Assembly: GCA_052034525.1 (NCBI GenBank) | Contig: JBPOIK010000158.1 | Span: 1 to 28,075, forward strand | Origin: JAFGJQ01 sp052034525 | GTDB lineage: Bacteria; Planctomycetota; Phycisphaerae; UBA1845 | Direction of reading: 5' to 3' | Length of the DNA stretch: 28,075 bases | In this document: one piece after another, positions 1 to 8,135 of the stretch | Layout of the letters: each line of letters begins with the position of its first letter | Numbering within the stretch: position 1 is the stretch's first letter | The notes under the pieces: generated by a model | The model's database searches: none | Told to the model about the DNA's origin: nothing | The model's input: the letters and a program-made list of their open reading frames with translations, nothing else | Program-made: the position numbers and the translations under genes

Positions 1-34
1 GGTCTTGGAGCACGGAGTCCGCTAGCTGCAGCGC

Positions 35-793
35 GTGTATAGGGAGGCCTGTAGGTCGACCTCCACCAACAGCGACGGCAACGGCGACTGGACGGGCGAG
101 GCACGGCGGTACTGGCGGTCGTACGACAACCCGGTCGTGCTCGGCCAGGTGATGAGCGCCAACGACGCCTGGTCGGCCTTCTGGACGCGGGGCTCCTGGA
201 AAACGCACGCACCATCATCCACGGCGTTGCGAACAGGCAAACACACGGGCGACACAGGCCTGGATCGATCGAATGAAACCGTCGGCGTGATCGTCTTTGA
301 AAGCGTCACGGGGACCGGCCTGGGCGGCATCCCGTTCGAGGCTGCGGTGGGCCCGGACGCCGTTCAGGGCGTCCTGCATGGAACGCCGGCATATTCTCTG
401 TATCCCCTGCAGACCCCGATGACCGCGCCGCAGTTCGTCGCGGTCCTGGCGCCGGCCGGGATACGGGGCGACACCGGGTTCTGGGTACAGCGACACGGCC
501 AGGCGGGCACGGGCGGCTCGGCGTATCTGCTGCTGTCGCTGGATGACGATCTGGACCGAACGCACCCGACCGGCGAGCGCGTGGCGTACGCCCTGCTGCA
601 AAGCCCGCTGGTCTGGCCGAGGGTGCCCGACTTCGACGAGGACGGTGATGTGGATCTGAAGGACCTCGCCGCATTCCAGGCGTGCTACGGCCAGGCGCTG
701 ACCGGCACGTGCCTGAAGGCCGACCTGACCGGCGACGGACAGATGGACGCGGCCGACATGCCCGTTTTCGTCAACCAGATGCAGGGGCCGTAG
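35..793 (+). CDS. C-terminal part of a modular secreted dockerin protein
   Basis: The reading frame opens at GTG 35 but has no signal peptide, so it looks like the tail of a larger exported protein. The middle (about residues 32-195) resembles a repeated planctomycete surface module, with NPVVLGQVMS, FWTRGSW, GKHTGDT and a GGIPFEAAVG strand. The C-terminus has two Ca-binding loops typical of a type I dockerin: DFDEDGDVDLKD near residue 200 and DLTGDGQMDAAD near 232, separated by a possible disulfide pair (ACYG, GTC). Dockerins anchor proteins to cohesin partners; in planctomycetes the partner is usually unknown. The same frame continues upstream of a TAG at 23-25 and reads VLEHGVR, which fits the end of another module. 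The gene is therefore either longer and interrupted, or starts at 35. Family assignment of the dockerin is firm; the rest is inferred. Confidence 0.72.
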   Translation: MYREACRSTSTNSDGNGDWTGEARRYWRSYDNPVVLGQVMSANDAWSAFWTRGSWKTHAPSSTALRTGKHTGDTGLDRSNETVGVIVFESVTGTGLGGIPFEAAVGPDAVQGVLHGTPAYSLYPLQTPMTAPQFVAVLAPAGIRGDTGFWVQRHGQAGTGGSAYLLLSLDDDLDRTHPTGERVAYALLQSPLVWPRVPDFDEDGDVDLKDLAAFQACYGQALTGTCLKADLTGDGQMDAADMPVFVNQMQGP

Positions 794-875
794 GCGGCGC
801 CCGTGATCGCGTCCCGCGCCGCCGGGAGACAGCCTGCGATGGTACGCCCTGCCCGGCGATCGGGGAACTGCGGCG

Positions 876-1229
876 TTATTCCTTGTACCGGCCGTAATAC
901 CGCTCGGCCGGGTACTTCTGCGCGTTTTTGGCCATCTTGGCCTCGATGGCCGCGGACAAATCAACATCCATGGAGTTCGCAAACGCCAGCACGAAGGCGA
1001 ACACGTCGGCGATTTCCTCGCGGATGGCCGCCATCTGGGCGGGGTCGTCGCGGATCGAATCCAGTTGGTCGCTGCGCACCCACTGAAAATGCTCCATGAG
1101 CTCCGCGGTCTCGATGGCGATGGATGACGCGAGATTCTTGGGGTCGTGAAACTGCTCCCAGTTGCGCTCCGCGACGAAACGCGCGAACATCCGCCGCAAT
1201 TCGCCGACCGTCGTTTGCTGATCGTTCAT
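876..1229 (-). CDS. MazG-like nucleotide pyrophosphohydrolase (dCTPase type)
   Basis: A 117-residue all-alpha protein of the MazG/DCTPP1 (RS21-C6) class, which hydrolyses (d)NTPs, often dCTP or modified dCTP, to the monophosphate and pyrophosphate. The metal-binding helices are visible: ETAELMEHF near residue 38 and EEIADVFAFVLAFAN near residue 70, giving the EExxE/ExxD acidic set. The C-terminal NAQKYPAERYYGRYK is typical of this subgroup. I chose ATG 1229 (MNDQQTT) over an in-frame GTG at 1241 because GGAG lies about 11 bases upstream of the ATG, while the GTG has no good ribosome-binding site. It lies 37 bases downstream of the small membrane ORF on the same strand, probably in one transcript. 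The family is clear; the exact substrate cannot be read from sequence. Confidence 0.88.
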   Translation of the reverse strand: MNDQQTTVGELRRMFARFVAERNWEQFHDPKNLASSIAIETAELMEHFQWVRSDQLDSIRDDPAQMAAIREEIADVFAFVLAFANSMDVDLSAAIEAKMAKNAQKYPAERYYGRYKE

Positions 1230-1266
1230 GGTCCGGTGCACTCCGGAGAAGGCAAGGCGTTTCGAT

Positions 1267-1524
1267 TTACATCAACGGCGCAAGGAACAGTGCGCCGAGA
1301 ATGAACAGGATTTCGATCGCGGCGATGCCAAGAGCGATTCCGGCCCACAACCGATCTCGGCCGGCTTGCCAGGCGGCGGAGGCCCGCGTCAGCACCAGAT
1401 ACAACCCGGCCACGATGACGCCCGAACCGAGCGCCGCCCGCGGATCTCCTCAGCAGGCGTCCGCTCGCAGCCAGATGCCCGCCAGGGGCAGGAGTGTGAA
1501 GGCAAGCGCCAGTTTTCCGGACAT
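1267..1524 (-). pseudogene. Small membrane protein ORF interrupted by an in-frame TGA
   Basis: An ATG at 1524 is preceded by a good AAGGAG site six bases upstream. It opens 24 codons (MSGKLALAFTLLPLAGIWLR then ADAC), followed by TGA at 1450-1452. The same frame then continues for 60 codons to a TAA at 1267-1269 and clearly encodes membrane protein, with hydrophobic segments GVIVAGLYLVL and IALGIAAIEILFILGALFLA around a charged loop (AGRDRL). Read through, it would be an 84-85 residue protein with three hydrophobic helices. The TGA may be a recent TGG-to-TGA mutation, a sequencing error, or a real stop separating two short ORFs, although the second half has no obvious start. It lies between the 745-residue exported protein and the pyrophosphohydrolase. 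I do not recognise a family. Confidence 0.55.
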
Positions 1525-1598
1525 CACCGTCTCCTTCGCCGCGGTTCGGTCCGCAGCACTTCCTTTGGGCGGGCGCCGGGTTTGCCCGCAGCCGGCCG

Positions 1599-3836
1599 TC
1601 ACTCGCTCTTGGGGGCGGGGACGGGAAAGAACCTCTCCGGGAATGATCTCTTTCCGGCGTACTTCAGTTCCGGCACCGCCAGCCCCATGCGCTTGTAGGT
1701 GTCCCGAACCGTCTCCAGTGCGGCTTCCCCCTGGACAAACTGCGTGTGCCCGCCCGTGTAGCCGATGTTGATTCCCTCGTCCACGTACGCCGGGTTCTCG
1801 TAGATGACCACCAGGTCAGGCGGCGACTCTTCCGTGTGCCCCGGAATGTAGATGTACTGGTCCTTGACGTCGGCATCCCGCGCCCGCGGGTTCACCAGTT
1901 GCTTCGGTGACATCTCGCCGGCGTCGATCAATACCTGCATGTTCGCGGGGAACTTCCCGTCGTGCTTGTTTGCGTAGATCTTGCAGCAGATGATGGTTCC
2001 CCTCATGTTCGTCGCCGAAGCCAGTCGCTTGGCAAGCTCCCGCGCCCGGCTGAGCGACGGCAACGCAATGGACGCTGCTCCGGCCCCGGCCGCCACACCC
2101 ACCGCCGGGTCTCCCATCGCCCACGACCCCGACGCGCGGCTGTGCCAGCCCGCCTCGTCGAACCAGGAACAAGAGAACGTGGTGCCGAGATGTTGCGTGA
2201 TGTCCGCCCCCGGCGGCAGCGGCGGCAGAACGAGGCCGTGCTGGCTCGCGCCGATCTGCACCATGCTCCAGATCATGTTCAACTGGGCCAGGCCGCTTGC
2301 CACTCGCTCCCGATCCCGAACGAAGGAGAAGTGACTCATCTGGCGGGGAAACTGCGATGCCGCCTTGGCGAACTCCGGGTCGTCGGCCAGGCTCGGGCCG
2401 CCCTTGGCGACATGCTCCAGCGATCCACCCAACGCGCCGGGTGACAGCTCAATCACCAGATGGTCCCCGACGACGGCCCAGCCTATCTGCAACGGCATCC
2501 CGGTTGCGGCAAGGTTCCACGCGTGAAGAGTGATGGACGTCTCCCCGTATGTCTTGACTTGCTCCGAGATCATGTCGCCTTCGACCTGGCGCCGCGCCCA
2601 CTTCTCCAGCCGGGTCAACGCCGAACTCACCGTTTCCGGATTCTTCAGGCGAAGCAGAAAGACCGCCTGCATCGGAATGATGGCATTGGGAATCGAGCGT
2701 ACGTGAAACGTGTACTCACCGGCCAGATTCGCCAGGATTTCGGCCCGGATCGGCACGCCGACCTCGGTCTCCACTTCCTCGTACCCCCTTTTCGCCATCT
2801 CTTCCGCCGTTTCGGGGCTGACGGCACGAACCGCATCGACGATCAAGGCCGGGAGCCCATCCAGCCGCAGCGTTCCCGCCCCGGCGAAGATGGCATCCGA
2901 AGGAACCTGCTTCATGGTTTCCGGTCCGATCGTGCCTTCCACGCATGTCCACAGCCCGCGGCGCGGAGCGGGAGCCAGAACGGCGGAATCGATCACCAGG
3001 TCTGTACCCTGGGCACGAATCCGCCCGATGACCGCCTCAACTGTGGATAAACCCAGGACCTGCAGCACGGATTTGATGGGTCGGATCGTTTCGGCCTCCT
3101 CGGCGCCAGCGGTCGCCTCGACCAGTCGCCCGATGGCGGCGGTGTCGGCATAGCTCAGCAATATGTCTCGCTCGCCCGGGACGGCGGCCATTCGCCTGGT
3201 GAAAGCGGCGGACGCATCCAGCGTGTTCTTGCCGTCGGACAATGCCGCGATCAGCGGAGCCAGATTGCCCGCGCCGATAATGAACCGATCCTTCACCCAC
3301 CCCCAGGTCAACGAAGCGTCCGGAAGAGTTTTGAGCGTAACGCCCGCGACGGACGTCTCTTTGGAATCCTCCAGAAGCGGTGCCAGTCGTGTGAGAACCG
3401 CATCGACCGCTTCGCGGCGCCGGCCGGCTTCCACCACCAGAGCGAATGAGACGATCATCTCGCTCTTGGGATCACCGGCGGTGACGACAAACGCCCCGGG
3501 GGATTGCCTGAGGATCGGCCAGACGTTGCGGATCGTCTCGAAGGCGAGCGTGACTTCGGGATTGTTCGCCTCCTCCTTGAGGATCGCAGTTTCGATGGCC
3601 TTCACGATTGAGGCGACGAACGACTGAACCGACTCCTCCGCGAGAATCTTGCCAACCGCCGTGGCGTCGAAGTCCTTGCCGATCTCGTCGCAGCCCGACC
3701 AGGCCACCGCGACCAGCGTCCGATCGGAGATCTGCTCCAGCAGCTTCAGTCCCGCGGATTTCGGGGCGGCGTCGGCCCGTCCCAGGGTCAGCAACACCGC
3801 CACCAGGCCCGTCAAACATTGTGTTCGCGTGAACAT
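1599..3836 (-). CDS. Large exported protein with embedded C-terminal pseudopilin-like module
   Basis: A 745-residue protein. I chose ATG 3836 because AAGGAG lies nine bases upstream and the start gives a signal peptide (MFTRTQCLTGLVAVLLTLG, then RADA). An earlier in-frame start at 4043 would add 69 Pro/Arg-rich residues and has no support. Residues 20-560 form a large mixed alpha/beta region I cannot name. From about residue 590 the protein looks like a planctomycete type II pseudopilin: a Gly/Ala-rich hydrophobic stretch, PSLSRARELAKRL, then NMRGTIICCKIYANKHDGKF, YIYIPG and a terminal INIGYTGGHTQFV block resembling the FADGHVEF end of DUF1559-type proteins. The normal N-terminal prepilin leader is absent because the module is internal. 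It has its own promoter-like site upstream (3906-3937) and probably heads a transcript with the next two ORFs. Function unknown. Confidence 0.8.
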   Translation of the reverse strand: MFTRTQCLTGLVAVLLTLGRADAAPKSAGLKLLEQISDRTLVAVAWSGCDEIGKDFDATAVGKILAEESVQSFVASIVKAIETAILKEEANNPEVTLAFETIRNVWPILRQSPGAFVVTAGDPKSEMIVSFALVVEAGRRREAVDAVLTRLAPLLEDSKETSVAGVTLKTLPDASLTWGWVKDRFIIGAGNLAPLIAALSDGKNTLDASAAFTRRMAAVPGERDILLSYADTAAIGRLVEATAGAEEAETIRPIKSVLQVLGLSTVEAVIGRIRAQGTDLVIDSAVLAPAPRRGLWTCVEGTIGPETMKQVPSDAIFAGAGTLRLDGLPALIVDAVRAVSPETAEEMAKRGYEEVETEVGVPIRAEILANLAGEYTFHVRSIPNAIIPMQAVFLLRLKNPETVSSALTRLEKWARRQVEGDMISEQVKTYGETSITLHAWNLAATGMPLQIGWAVVGDHLVIELSPGALGGSLEHVAKGGPSLADDPEFAKAASQFPRQMSHFSFVRDRERVASGLAQLNMIWSMVQIGASQHGLVLPPLPPGADITQHLGTTFSCSWFDEAGWHSRASGSWAMGDPAVGVAAGAGAASIALPSLSRARELAKRLASATNMRGTIICCKIYANKHDGKFPANMQVLIDAGEMSPKQLVNPRARDADVKDQYIYIPGHTEESPPDLVVIYENPAYVDEGINIGYTGGHTQFVQGEAALETVRDTYKRMGLAVPELKYAGKRSFPERFFPVPAPKSE

Positions 3837-3905
3837 TGCGTCGTGCTCCTTATGTGCGCATTCCAGGAAACCGTGCCCGGCTCCGTCGCCGATGCGTGTC
3901 GGGCC

Positions 3906-3937
3906 ATTATATAGCGGGCGGCGGCCGTTTCTGCCAA
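3906..3937 (-). promoter_or_regulatory. Sigma70-like promoter for the 745-residue exported protein
   Basis: On the minus strand TTGGCA (3932-3937) is followed after 18 bases by TATATA, which runs into a perfect TATAAT (3906-3911). This is one of the few AT-rich spots in the 220-base gap, and it lies about 70 bases upstream of the chosen start at 3836. Confidence 0.5.
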
Positions 3938-4056
3938 CTTGCTTGCAAACATCCGGGAACCGGTCGGACGCCGGCGGGGCGGATGGATTGTGGTTCGATG
4001 GGTGCCGGCCGGGTCGGATCGGGGCGGCGCGGCGAGGCGTCAAACGAACGGATGCT

Positions 4057-4494
4057 TCACGATCCGTGGTGGATGGGCCGGCGCCCGATCTCTCCTGCGT
4101 GTCGCTCGTGCCAGAAGGCCACGGACTCTTCGCTCAGTTTCCAGCACAGGTAAATTTCTCGACCGTTCCGCATCGCCGGGAAATCCACACAGCCGCGCTG
4201 GTAATCGCGGACTTCGCACCCGATGGATGCGAGCTCGCCGAGCAGATCCGACAGCCGCCGGGCTGCTTCCATGCCGCGGGCCTCGATGACCTTCAGCTCA
4301 TCCAGCCGTCCATGACAGGCCAGCCGGCGGCGGCGTTTGCGAATACGCTCGACCAGGCGGTATTGCGTGACCACGTCGCGAAGAATCCGACGAACCAGAG
4401 GAAGGGACTGGTTGGCTTGTTCGACTGTGAACGCGCGGGGCGCCGGCTGCGCACCCAACCCGCGCCCGGAGCCTTTCAGAGAATCGCTGGACAT
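4057..4494 (-). CDS. DUF2203 family protein
   Basis: A 145-residue cytosolic protein matching DUF2203 along its length. The N-terminal FTVEQANQSLPLVRRILRD is the family's opening helix. It is followed by a charged helix (ERIRKRRRRL), then ELASIGCEVRDYQRGCVDFP and GREIYLCWKLSEESVAFWHE, ending in GRRPI. The family is widespread and uncharacterised, so no reaction can be assigned. The start at ATG 4494 has a GGGGGAA site about six bases upstream. A consensus-like promoter (4545-4573) suggests it is transcribed independently of the upstream lipoprotein gene, and a second promoter separates it from the gene downstream. Confidence 0.88.
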   Translation of the reverse strand: MSSDSLKGSGRGLGAQPAPRAFTVEQANQSLPLVRRILRDVVTQYRLVERIRKRRRRLACHGRLDELKVIEARGMEAARRLSDLLGELASIGCEVRDYQRGCVDFPAMRNGREIYLCWKLSEESVAFWHERHAGEIGRRPIHHGS

Positions 4495-4544
4495 ACCTGT
4501 TCCCCCAAATCAGGTTGCCGATTCGCACTGCTGAGCCGAACGCT

Positions 4545-4573
4545 CTGATAGCCGTCCGCGACACACTTGTCAA
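4545..4573 (-). promoter_or_regulatory. Sigma70-like promoter for the DUF2203 gene
   Basis: On the minus strand a perfect -35 TTGACA (4568-4573) is followed by exactly 17 bases and then TATCAG (4545-4550). The predicted transcript would start about 45 bases upstream of the DUF2203 start codon. Confidence 0.6.
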
Positions 4574-4615
4574 CAGACCCGCGCCCGACGGCGAAGCCCC
4601 CGCGCCAGCGCCCGC

Positions 4616-5887
4616 TTACGGACCGGCGCGGCTGACGGCCGTCGCCCCGATGCGGAACGGGAGCGTGGCTTCCGTCGCCTTGGCCGCGGTGGTATCCTCG
4701 ATCATCACTTTCAGGACGTACTCGCCCGGACCCAAGTCCGCGGGCAAAGACACCCGCTGGGCCAGGAAGAAATCCTCGCGCCGCTGGCGTGAACGATCCA
4801 CGATCTGCGGCTCTTCATGCGTCCATAACGAACGCCCGTCGGCCGTCAACACTTCCAGTCGACTGCTGAGCGTCACTCGATACAAGGCGTCCTCCGTCCG
4901 CTCCGAATGAAAATTCCGCAGCTCACTGTAGACGATCACCGGGTTGGAGTGAAAAGGCACGAGCGCCGACGGATCCATCTCATCGTACACACCAAATGCG
5001 CTGACCCGGATGCACAGGGCCACGTTGGGAATCAACAGCTCCGCGTCCCGCGTGAAATGGCTGCGCAGCCGCTGAATCGCCTCCAGGGCCCGGTCTGACG
5101 CCGGTCCCGGCTCGCAGAGGGCTTCTCGCACCGTCCGCAACACGTCCGCGGTGGTGCTGATGGTGTCGCCCGTTTCGCGAGCGACCCCGTCCAGGTATTC
5201 CCGGACGCGAATATCGTCGCCACGAGCCAGTTCCAGCAGGACGAGACGCCAGACGGATTCGGTGTCGTTCGGATGCTCGGCAACATGTTCGCGCAGCCGT
5301 TCGATCATGCCGTCCAGACCCTCTTGCTCTTCCGGCAAAGACGGTTCTATCGCCGTGTTCACGCCGACGGCCTGCGCATCGGGCGACGGCGGTTCAGGCA
5401 GAGGCGCTGCCGAATGAACGGTGACGCTCTGAACCACCGGAAGCACCGGCGCGGGCGGCGGTGTGGAATCGTCGGCCGTTGCGGGAGGATCCAGCACGAG
5501 CCCCGTGTTCACGCCGGGCGAACCGGCCAGTGGCGTTTCCGGGACAGCCGGCGGCCGCTCGTGGGAACCCCTGCCGTCCGGGGGCGCCGCGGGCGGGGAC
5601 GAAACAACCGACGGGCTCGTGGGCGGCGACTCGTCGTACCTGTTAAGGGCCTCCAGGAACTGGCTGATCTGCCGCTCGACTTCCCGTACCTCGGGGGATT
5701 CCGCGTCGTCCGCGGCTGATTCGACGTGCTCGATCGGCTCGGCCTGCGTCCCCGCGATGGTCGGGCCCATGGCCGGCTCGGACGACGGCGGGGTCACGCG
5801 AGTCCACGGAGAGGTGCCATTCAGGCAGCCGGCACCAGAAACGGCCAGTCCCGCCACGATCAGACCCAGGGTCCGCGCGCGCACCAT
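4616..5887 (-). CDS. Hypothetical Pro-rich lipoprotein
   Basis: A 423-residue protein with a lipoprotein signal peptide: MVRARTLG, a hydrophobic stretch, then the lipobox SGAGC with Cys21. Residues about 25-190 are low complexity, rich in Pro, Ser, Glu and Ala, and probably disordered. Residues about 200-280 are helical and may contain a degenerate TPR-like segment (ERLREHVAEHPNDTESVWRL). The last 140 residues form a beta-rich domain beginning ALCIRVSAFGVYDEM and ending EYVLKVMIEDTTAAKATEA. Start ATG 5887 has a perfect AGGAGG six bases upstream. It lies 26 bases after holA and is probably the third gene of that operon. I do not recognise the C-terminal domain. In enterobacteria holA has the lipoprotein gene lptE as a neighbour, but this protein does not resemble LptE. 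Confidence 0.8.
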   Translation of the reverse strand: MVRARTLGLIVAGLAVSGAGCLNGTSPWTRVTPPSSEPAMGPTIAGTQAEPIEHVESAADDAESPEVREVERQISQFLEALNRYDESPPTSPSVVSSPPAAPPDGRGSHERPPAVPETPLAGSPGVNTGLVLDPPATADDSTPPPAPVLPVVQSVTVHSAAPLPEPPSPDAQAVGVNTAIEPSLPEEQEGLDGMIERLREHVAEHPNDTESVWRLVLLELARGDDIRVREYLDGVARETGDTISTTADVLRTVREALCEPGPASDRALEAIQRLRSHFTRDAELLIPNVALCIRVSAFGVYDEMDPSALVPFHSNPVIVYSELRNFHSERTEDALYRVTLSSRLEVLTADGRSLWTHEEPQIVDRSRQRREDFFLAQRVSLPADLGPGEYVLKVMIEDTTAAKATEATLPFRIGATAVSRAGP

Positions 5888-5913
5888 GCTGATCCTCCTG
5901 ATCCTGCACGCGA

Positions 5914-6873
5914 CTACGGTGTCGGCATCACCGTATGCTTGACAATGAACTTTTCGACCGAGCTGTCGACGGGGCTGAAGCCTGTTTTGGAGTCCACGTC
6001 GGCCTGCAGGAGGTCCATAAGCCGCTGTTCGAGCTGTTCGGTGCTGACGCGGTCGAGCCGCTGCTTCAGAACAGCCGGTTCTGTGAAGAACTGTCGGGCG
6101 AGCTGCGTCATGGGCGTGCCGGCCGCCAGGGCCTGTTTGGCCTGCAGCAGGCGGCGCACGCCCCAGGCCAATCCGCCGATCGCCCGGCCCGGCGCGGCCC
6201 GGTCGGTGGCCAACACCTGTTCCCAGTGTTGCAGGGCGCGTCCCGCATTGCCTTCGGCCATCGCGTCCAGGACGGCGAACACGTTCTCTTCCCGGTTGTT
6301 GCCCACGAGGGCCTCAACATCCGCGGGCACGACCGTCTCGCGTTTGCCGACGTAGAGGGCCAGTTTGGACAGTTCGCTGTCCAGCACGCCCAGGTTGTCG
6401 CCGGTCAGCTCGCGAAGCCGCGTGGCCGCGTCGGGGTTGAGCTGTTTGGCGTAGGCGGTCCGGGCCCGGTCGAGAATCCACCCGACGACGGCCCTGCCCC
6501 GGAGGGACTCGCATTTGATCGTCTGTCCGACGCGCTGGACGGCCTTGAAAAGCCGGGTGCGGGCATCGAAGCTGTCGCACACCAGAACCAGGCAGCCGCA
6601 GTCGGACGGCGCCTCGCAGTAGGCTTCGAGGGCCTGGCGATACCGCGTGATGAACCCGTCCGCATCCTCGACGATGACCAGTCGTCGGTTGCCCAGCAGG
6701 GAGAAAGTGCGCACCTCATCCAGCACCTGCGCCAGATCGGCAGAGCCTCCGTCCAGCCTGGCGGGGCCCAGGCCGACGTCGTCGGAACCCAATTCGTCGC
6801 GAATGATGGTGTGAACGGCTTGCGTGCGGAGGTAGGCGTCTGGGCCGTAAACCACGTATACCGGTCGCGTCAT
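5914..6873 (-). CDS. holA: DNA polymerase III subunit delta
   Basis: A 319-residue protein of the usual HolA length. Delta is the clamp-loader subunit that opens the beta sliding clamp. Visible features are the N-terminal YVVYGPDAYLRTQAV, which corresponds to the family's yGxexyl motif, then SLLGNRRLVIVEDADGF, an LVLVCDSFDARTRLFKAV strand-helix unit, LRELTGDNLGVLDSELSKLALY and a C-terminal helical collar domain. The start ATG overlaps the stop of the upstream TPR gene as ATGA, indicating translational coupling; there is no strong ribosome-binding site of its own. The lipoprotein gene follows 26 bases downstream. The gene ends in TAG. Confidence 0.93.
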   Translation of the reverse strand: MTRPVYVVYGPDAYLRTQAVHTIIRDELGSDDVGLGPARLDGGSADLAQVLDEVRTFSLLGNRRLVIVEDADGFITRYRQALEAYCEAPSDCGCLVLVCDSFDARTRLFKAVQRVGQTIKCESLRGRAVVGWILDRARTAYAKQLNPDAATRLRELTGDNLGVLDSELSKLALYVGKRETVVPADVEALVGNNREENVFAVLDAMAEGNAGRALQHWEQVLATDRAAPGRAIGGLAWGVRRLLQAKQALAAGTPMTQLARQFFTEPAVLKQRLDRVSTEQLEQRLMDLLQADVDSKTGFSPVDSSVEKFIVKHTVMPTP

Positions 6874-8135
6874 GGTTCGTCGGGCTTCGCCGATGTGACC
6901 AGTGGTCCCATCTTCTTCCGGAGCGCGTCGAGATTGTCCAGCCGCGCTCGGGCCTGCTGAATCACGTCGCGGGCCTGGGGGTCGAGCGTGGCGGCCTTCT
7001 CATAGTGTTCCAGGGCGGTCAATTCATCGCCTCGCCGGAACTCCACATCACCCAGATAAAGCCACGCCTCCACATCCTGAGGGTTCTGCTTGAGGATCGC
7101 CTGCAGGTGCTCGACCGCCTGACCGTACTGGCCCAGGCCGTAGAAGGTCAGCGCCATGCCCGCGCGGGCGGCACGCGAGCTCGAATCCTGCGACAGAGCC
7201 AGTTCGTACGCACGGACGGACTCTTTCGTGTCTCCCACAGCGTACAAGGCCCGCCCCAGCTCGACAAGGGCGTCGGACCGCGTCGGATCCAGCATCAGCG
7301 TGTCCTTCAGCCTGGAAATCGCCAGTTGATGCTGCTTCCGAGCCGCGTGGGCCATCGCCTGCTCAAACAGACGCTGGGCCCGTGCCCGGTCAGGCTCGCT
7401 CGGTTCCGCCCGGGCCTCTTCGGTCGGAACCGGGGAAGACGTCGAATCCGGCTCCACCGGCGGTGGCCGGAATAAACCGTCCAGGTCAGTGGCGCCCAAA
7501 GCCGCGACGCTCTGGTTACCGGCCGCGTCCCGCACGGTGATACGAATCATGATGCGGCCAGTGAGATCCTCGGGCATCCGCCACTCGAACCGCCCGGTGT
7601 TGGCGAGTGCCAGCCCCATCGTCTCCCACGATCCGTCATCCAGGGTCCGGTAGCTCAGCGTGACGGGTCGCGGCGCCAGGTGCGCATCGATAGCCGTCCA
7701 CTTGATCAGCAGCGTCCGCACCGGACCAGACGAGCCCGGTCGGACCGGATGAAGCTGAACGACAGGCGGAGTGTAGTCCACAAACGCCCACTGTTGGGGC
7801 GTTGTGCCGGACTGCGGTGCCGGGCTGGAGGCTCCCGCGCTGTTGGCCGCAACTACGAAGAAGCCGTAAAGGCCTTCTTCGGTAGCCGTAAACGCGATTG
7901 GCGATTCGGTGTCGCGGTCGTATCCTGCGTTGTGCCAGGTTTGTCCGGCATCGCGGGTGTACCAGAGCTCCACCTGGGTCAGGGGGCGGGCGTCGTCATT
8001 GATGGCGTAGTTCACGTCGAAAGTGCGGGAACGCACTCGGGCCACGTTTGCCGCGTCGGGAGGCCCCGCCGTCCCCAGAGCGGCCAACACCAAAGCCCAG
8101 ACTGCGCCAGCGTGCGACGTAAGTGGTGACATCAT
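6870..8135 (-). CDS. Exported protein with Ig-like N-terminus and C-terminal TPR repeats
   Basis: A 421-residue protein. It begins MMSPLTSHAGAVWALVLAAL, a signal peptide probably cleaved near AGPPDA. Residues 30-215 look like two beta-sandwich units of the Ig/FN3 sort, with LTQVELWYTRDAGQTWHNAG, FVDYTPPVVQL and RIMIRITVRDAAGNQS. A Pro/Glu-rich linker follows. Residues about 250-400 hold four TPR-type repeats, for example DALVELGRALYAVGDTKESV and AWLYLGDVEFRRGDELTALE. It is probably periplasmic, acting as a scaffold. The last bases overlap holA (ATGA). Starts at 8135 and 8132 are both possible and neither has a strong ribosome-binding site. A leader of about 200 bases with potential RNA structure lies upstream. 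The pairing with holA probably reflects shared transcription rather than shared function. Confidence 0.85.
   Translation of the reverse strand: MMSPLTSHAGAVWALVLAALGTAGPPDAANVARVRSRTFDVNYAINDDARPLTQVELWYTRDAGQTWHNAGYDRDTESPIAFTATEEGLYGFFVVAANSAGASSPAPQSGTTPQQWAFVDYTPPVVQLHPVRPGSSGPVRTLLIKWTAIDAHLAPRPVTLSYRTLDDGSWETMGLALANTGRFEWRMPEDLTGRIMIRITVRDAAGNQSVAALGATDLDGLFRPPPVEPDSTSSPVPTEEARAEPSEPDRARAQRLFEQAMAHAARKQHQLAISRLKDTLMLDPTRSDALVELGRALYAVGDTKESVRAYELALSQDSSSRAARAGMALTFYGLGQYGQAVEHLQAILKQNPQDVEAWLYLGDVEFRRGDELTALEHYEKAATLDPQARDVIQQARARLDNLDALRKKMGPLVTSAKPDEP

Noticed and set aside
22..59. Cluster of restriction-type palindromes (GCTAGC, CTGCAG, AGGCCT, GTCGAC), resembling a cloning polylinker
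   Set aside because: They lie within a plausible coding frame and are scattered, and GC-rich sequence produces such hexamers often; no vector sequence is recognisable.
35..1524. Stop-codon reassignment as an explanation for the in-frame TAG (23-25) and TGA (1450-1452)
   Set aside because: Several confidently identified genes end in TAG (rpsB, holA, the FG-GAP and DUF4139 genes) and TGA (pyrH, tsf, surE, cysK), so both are normal stops here.
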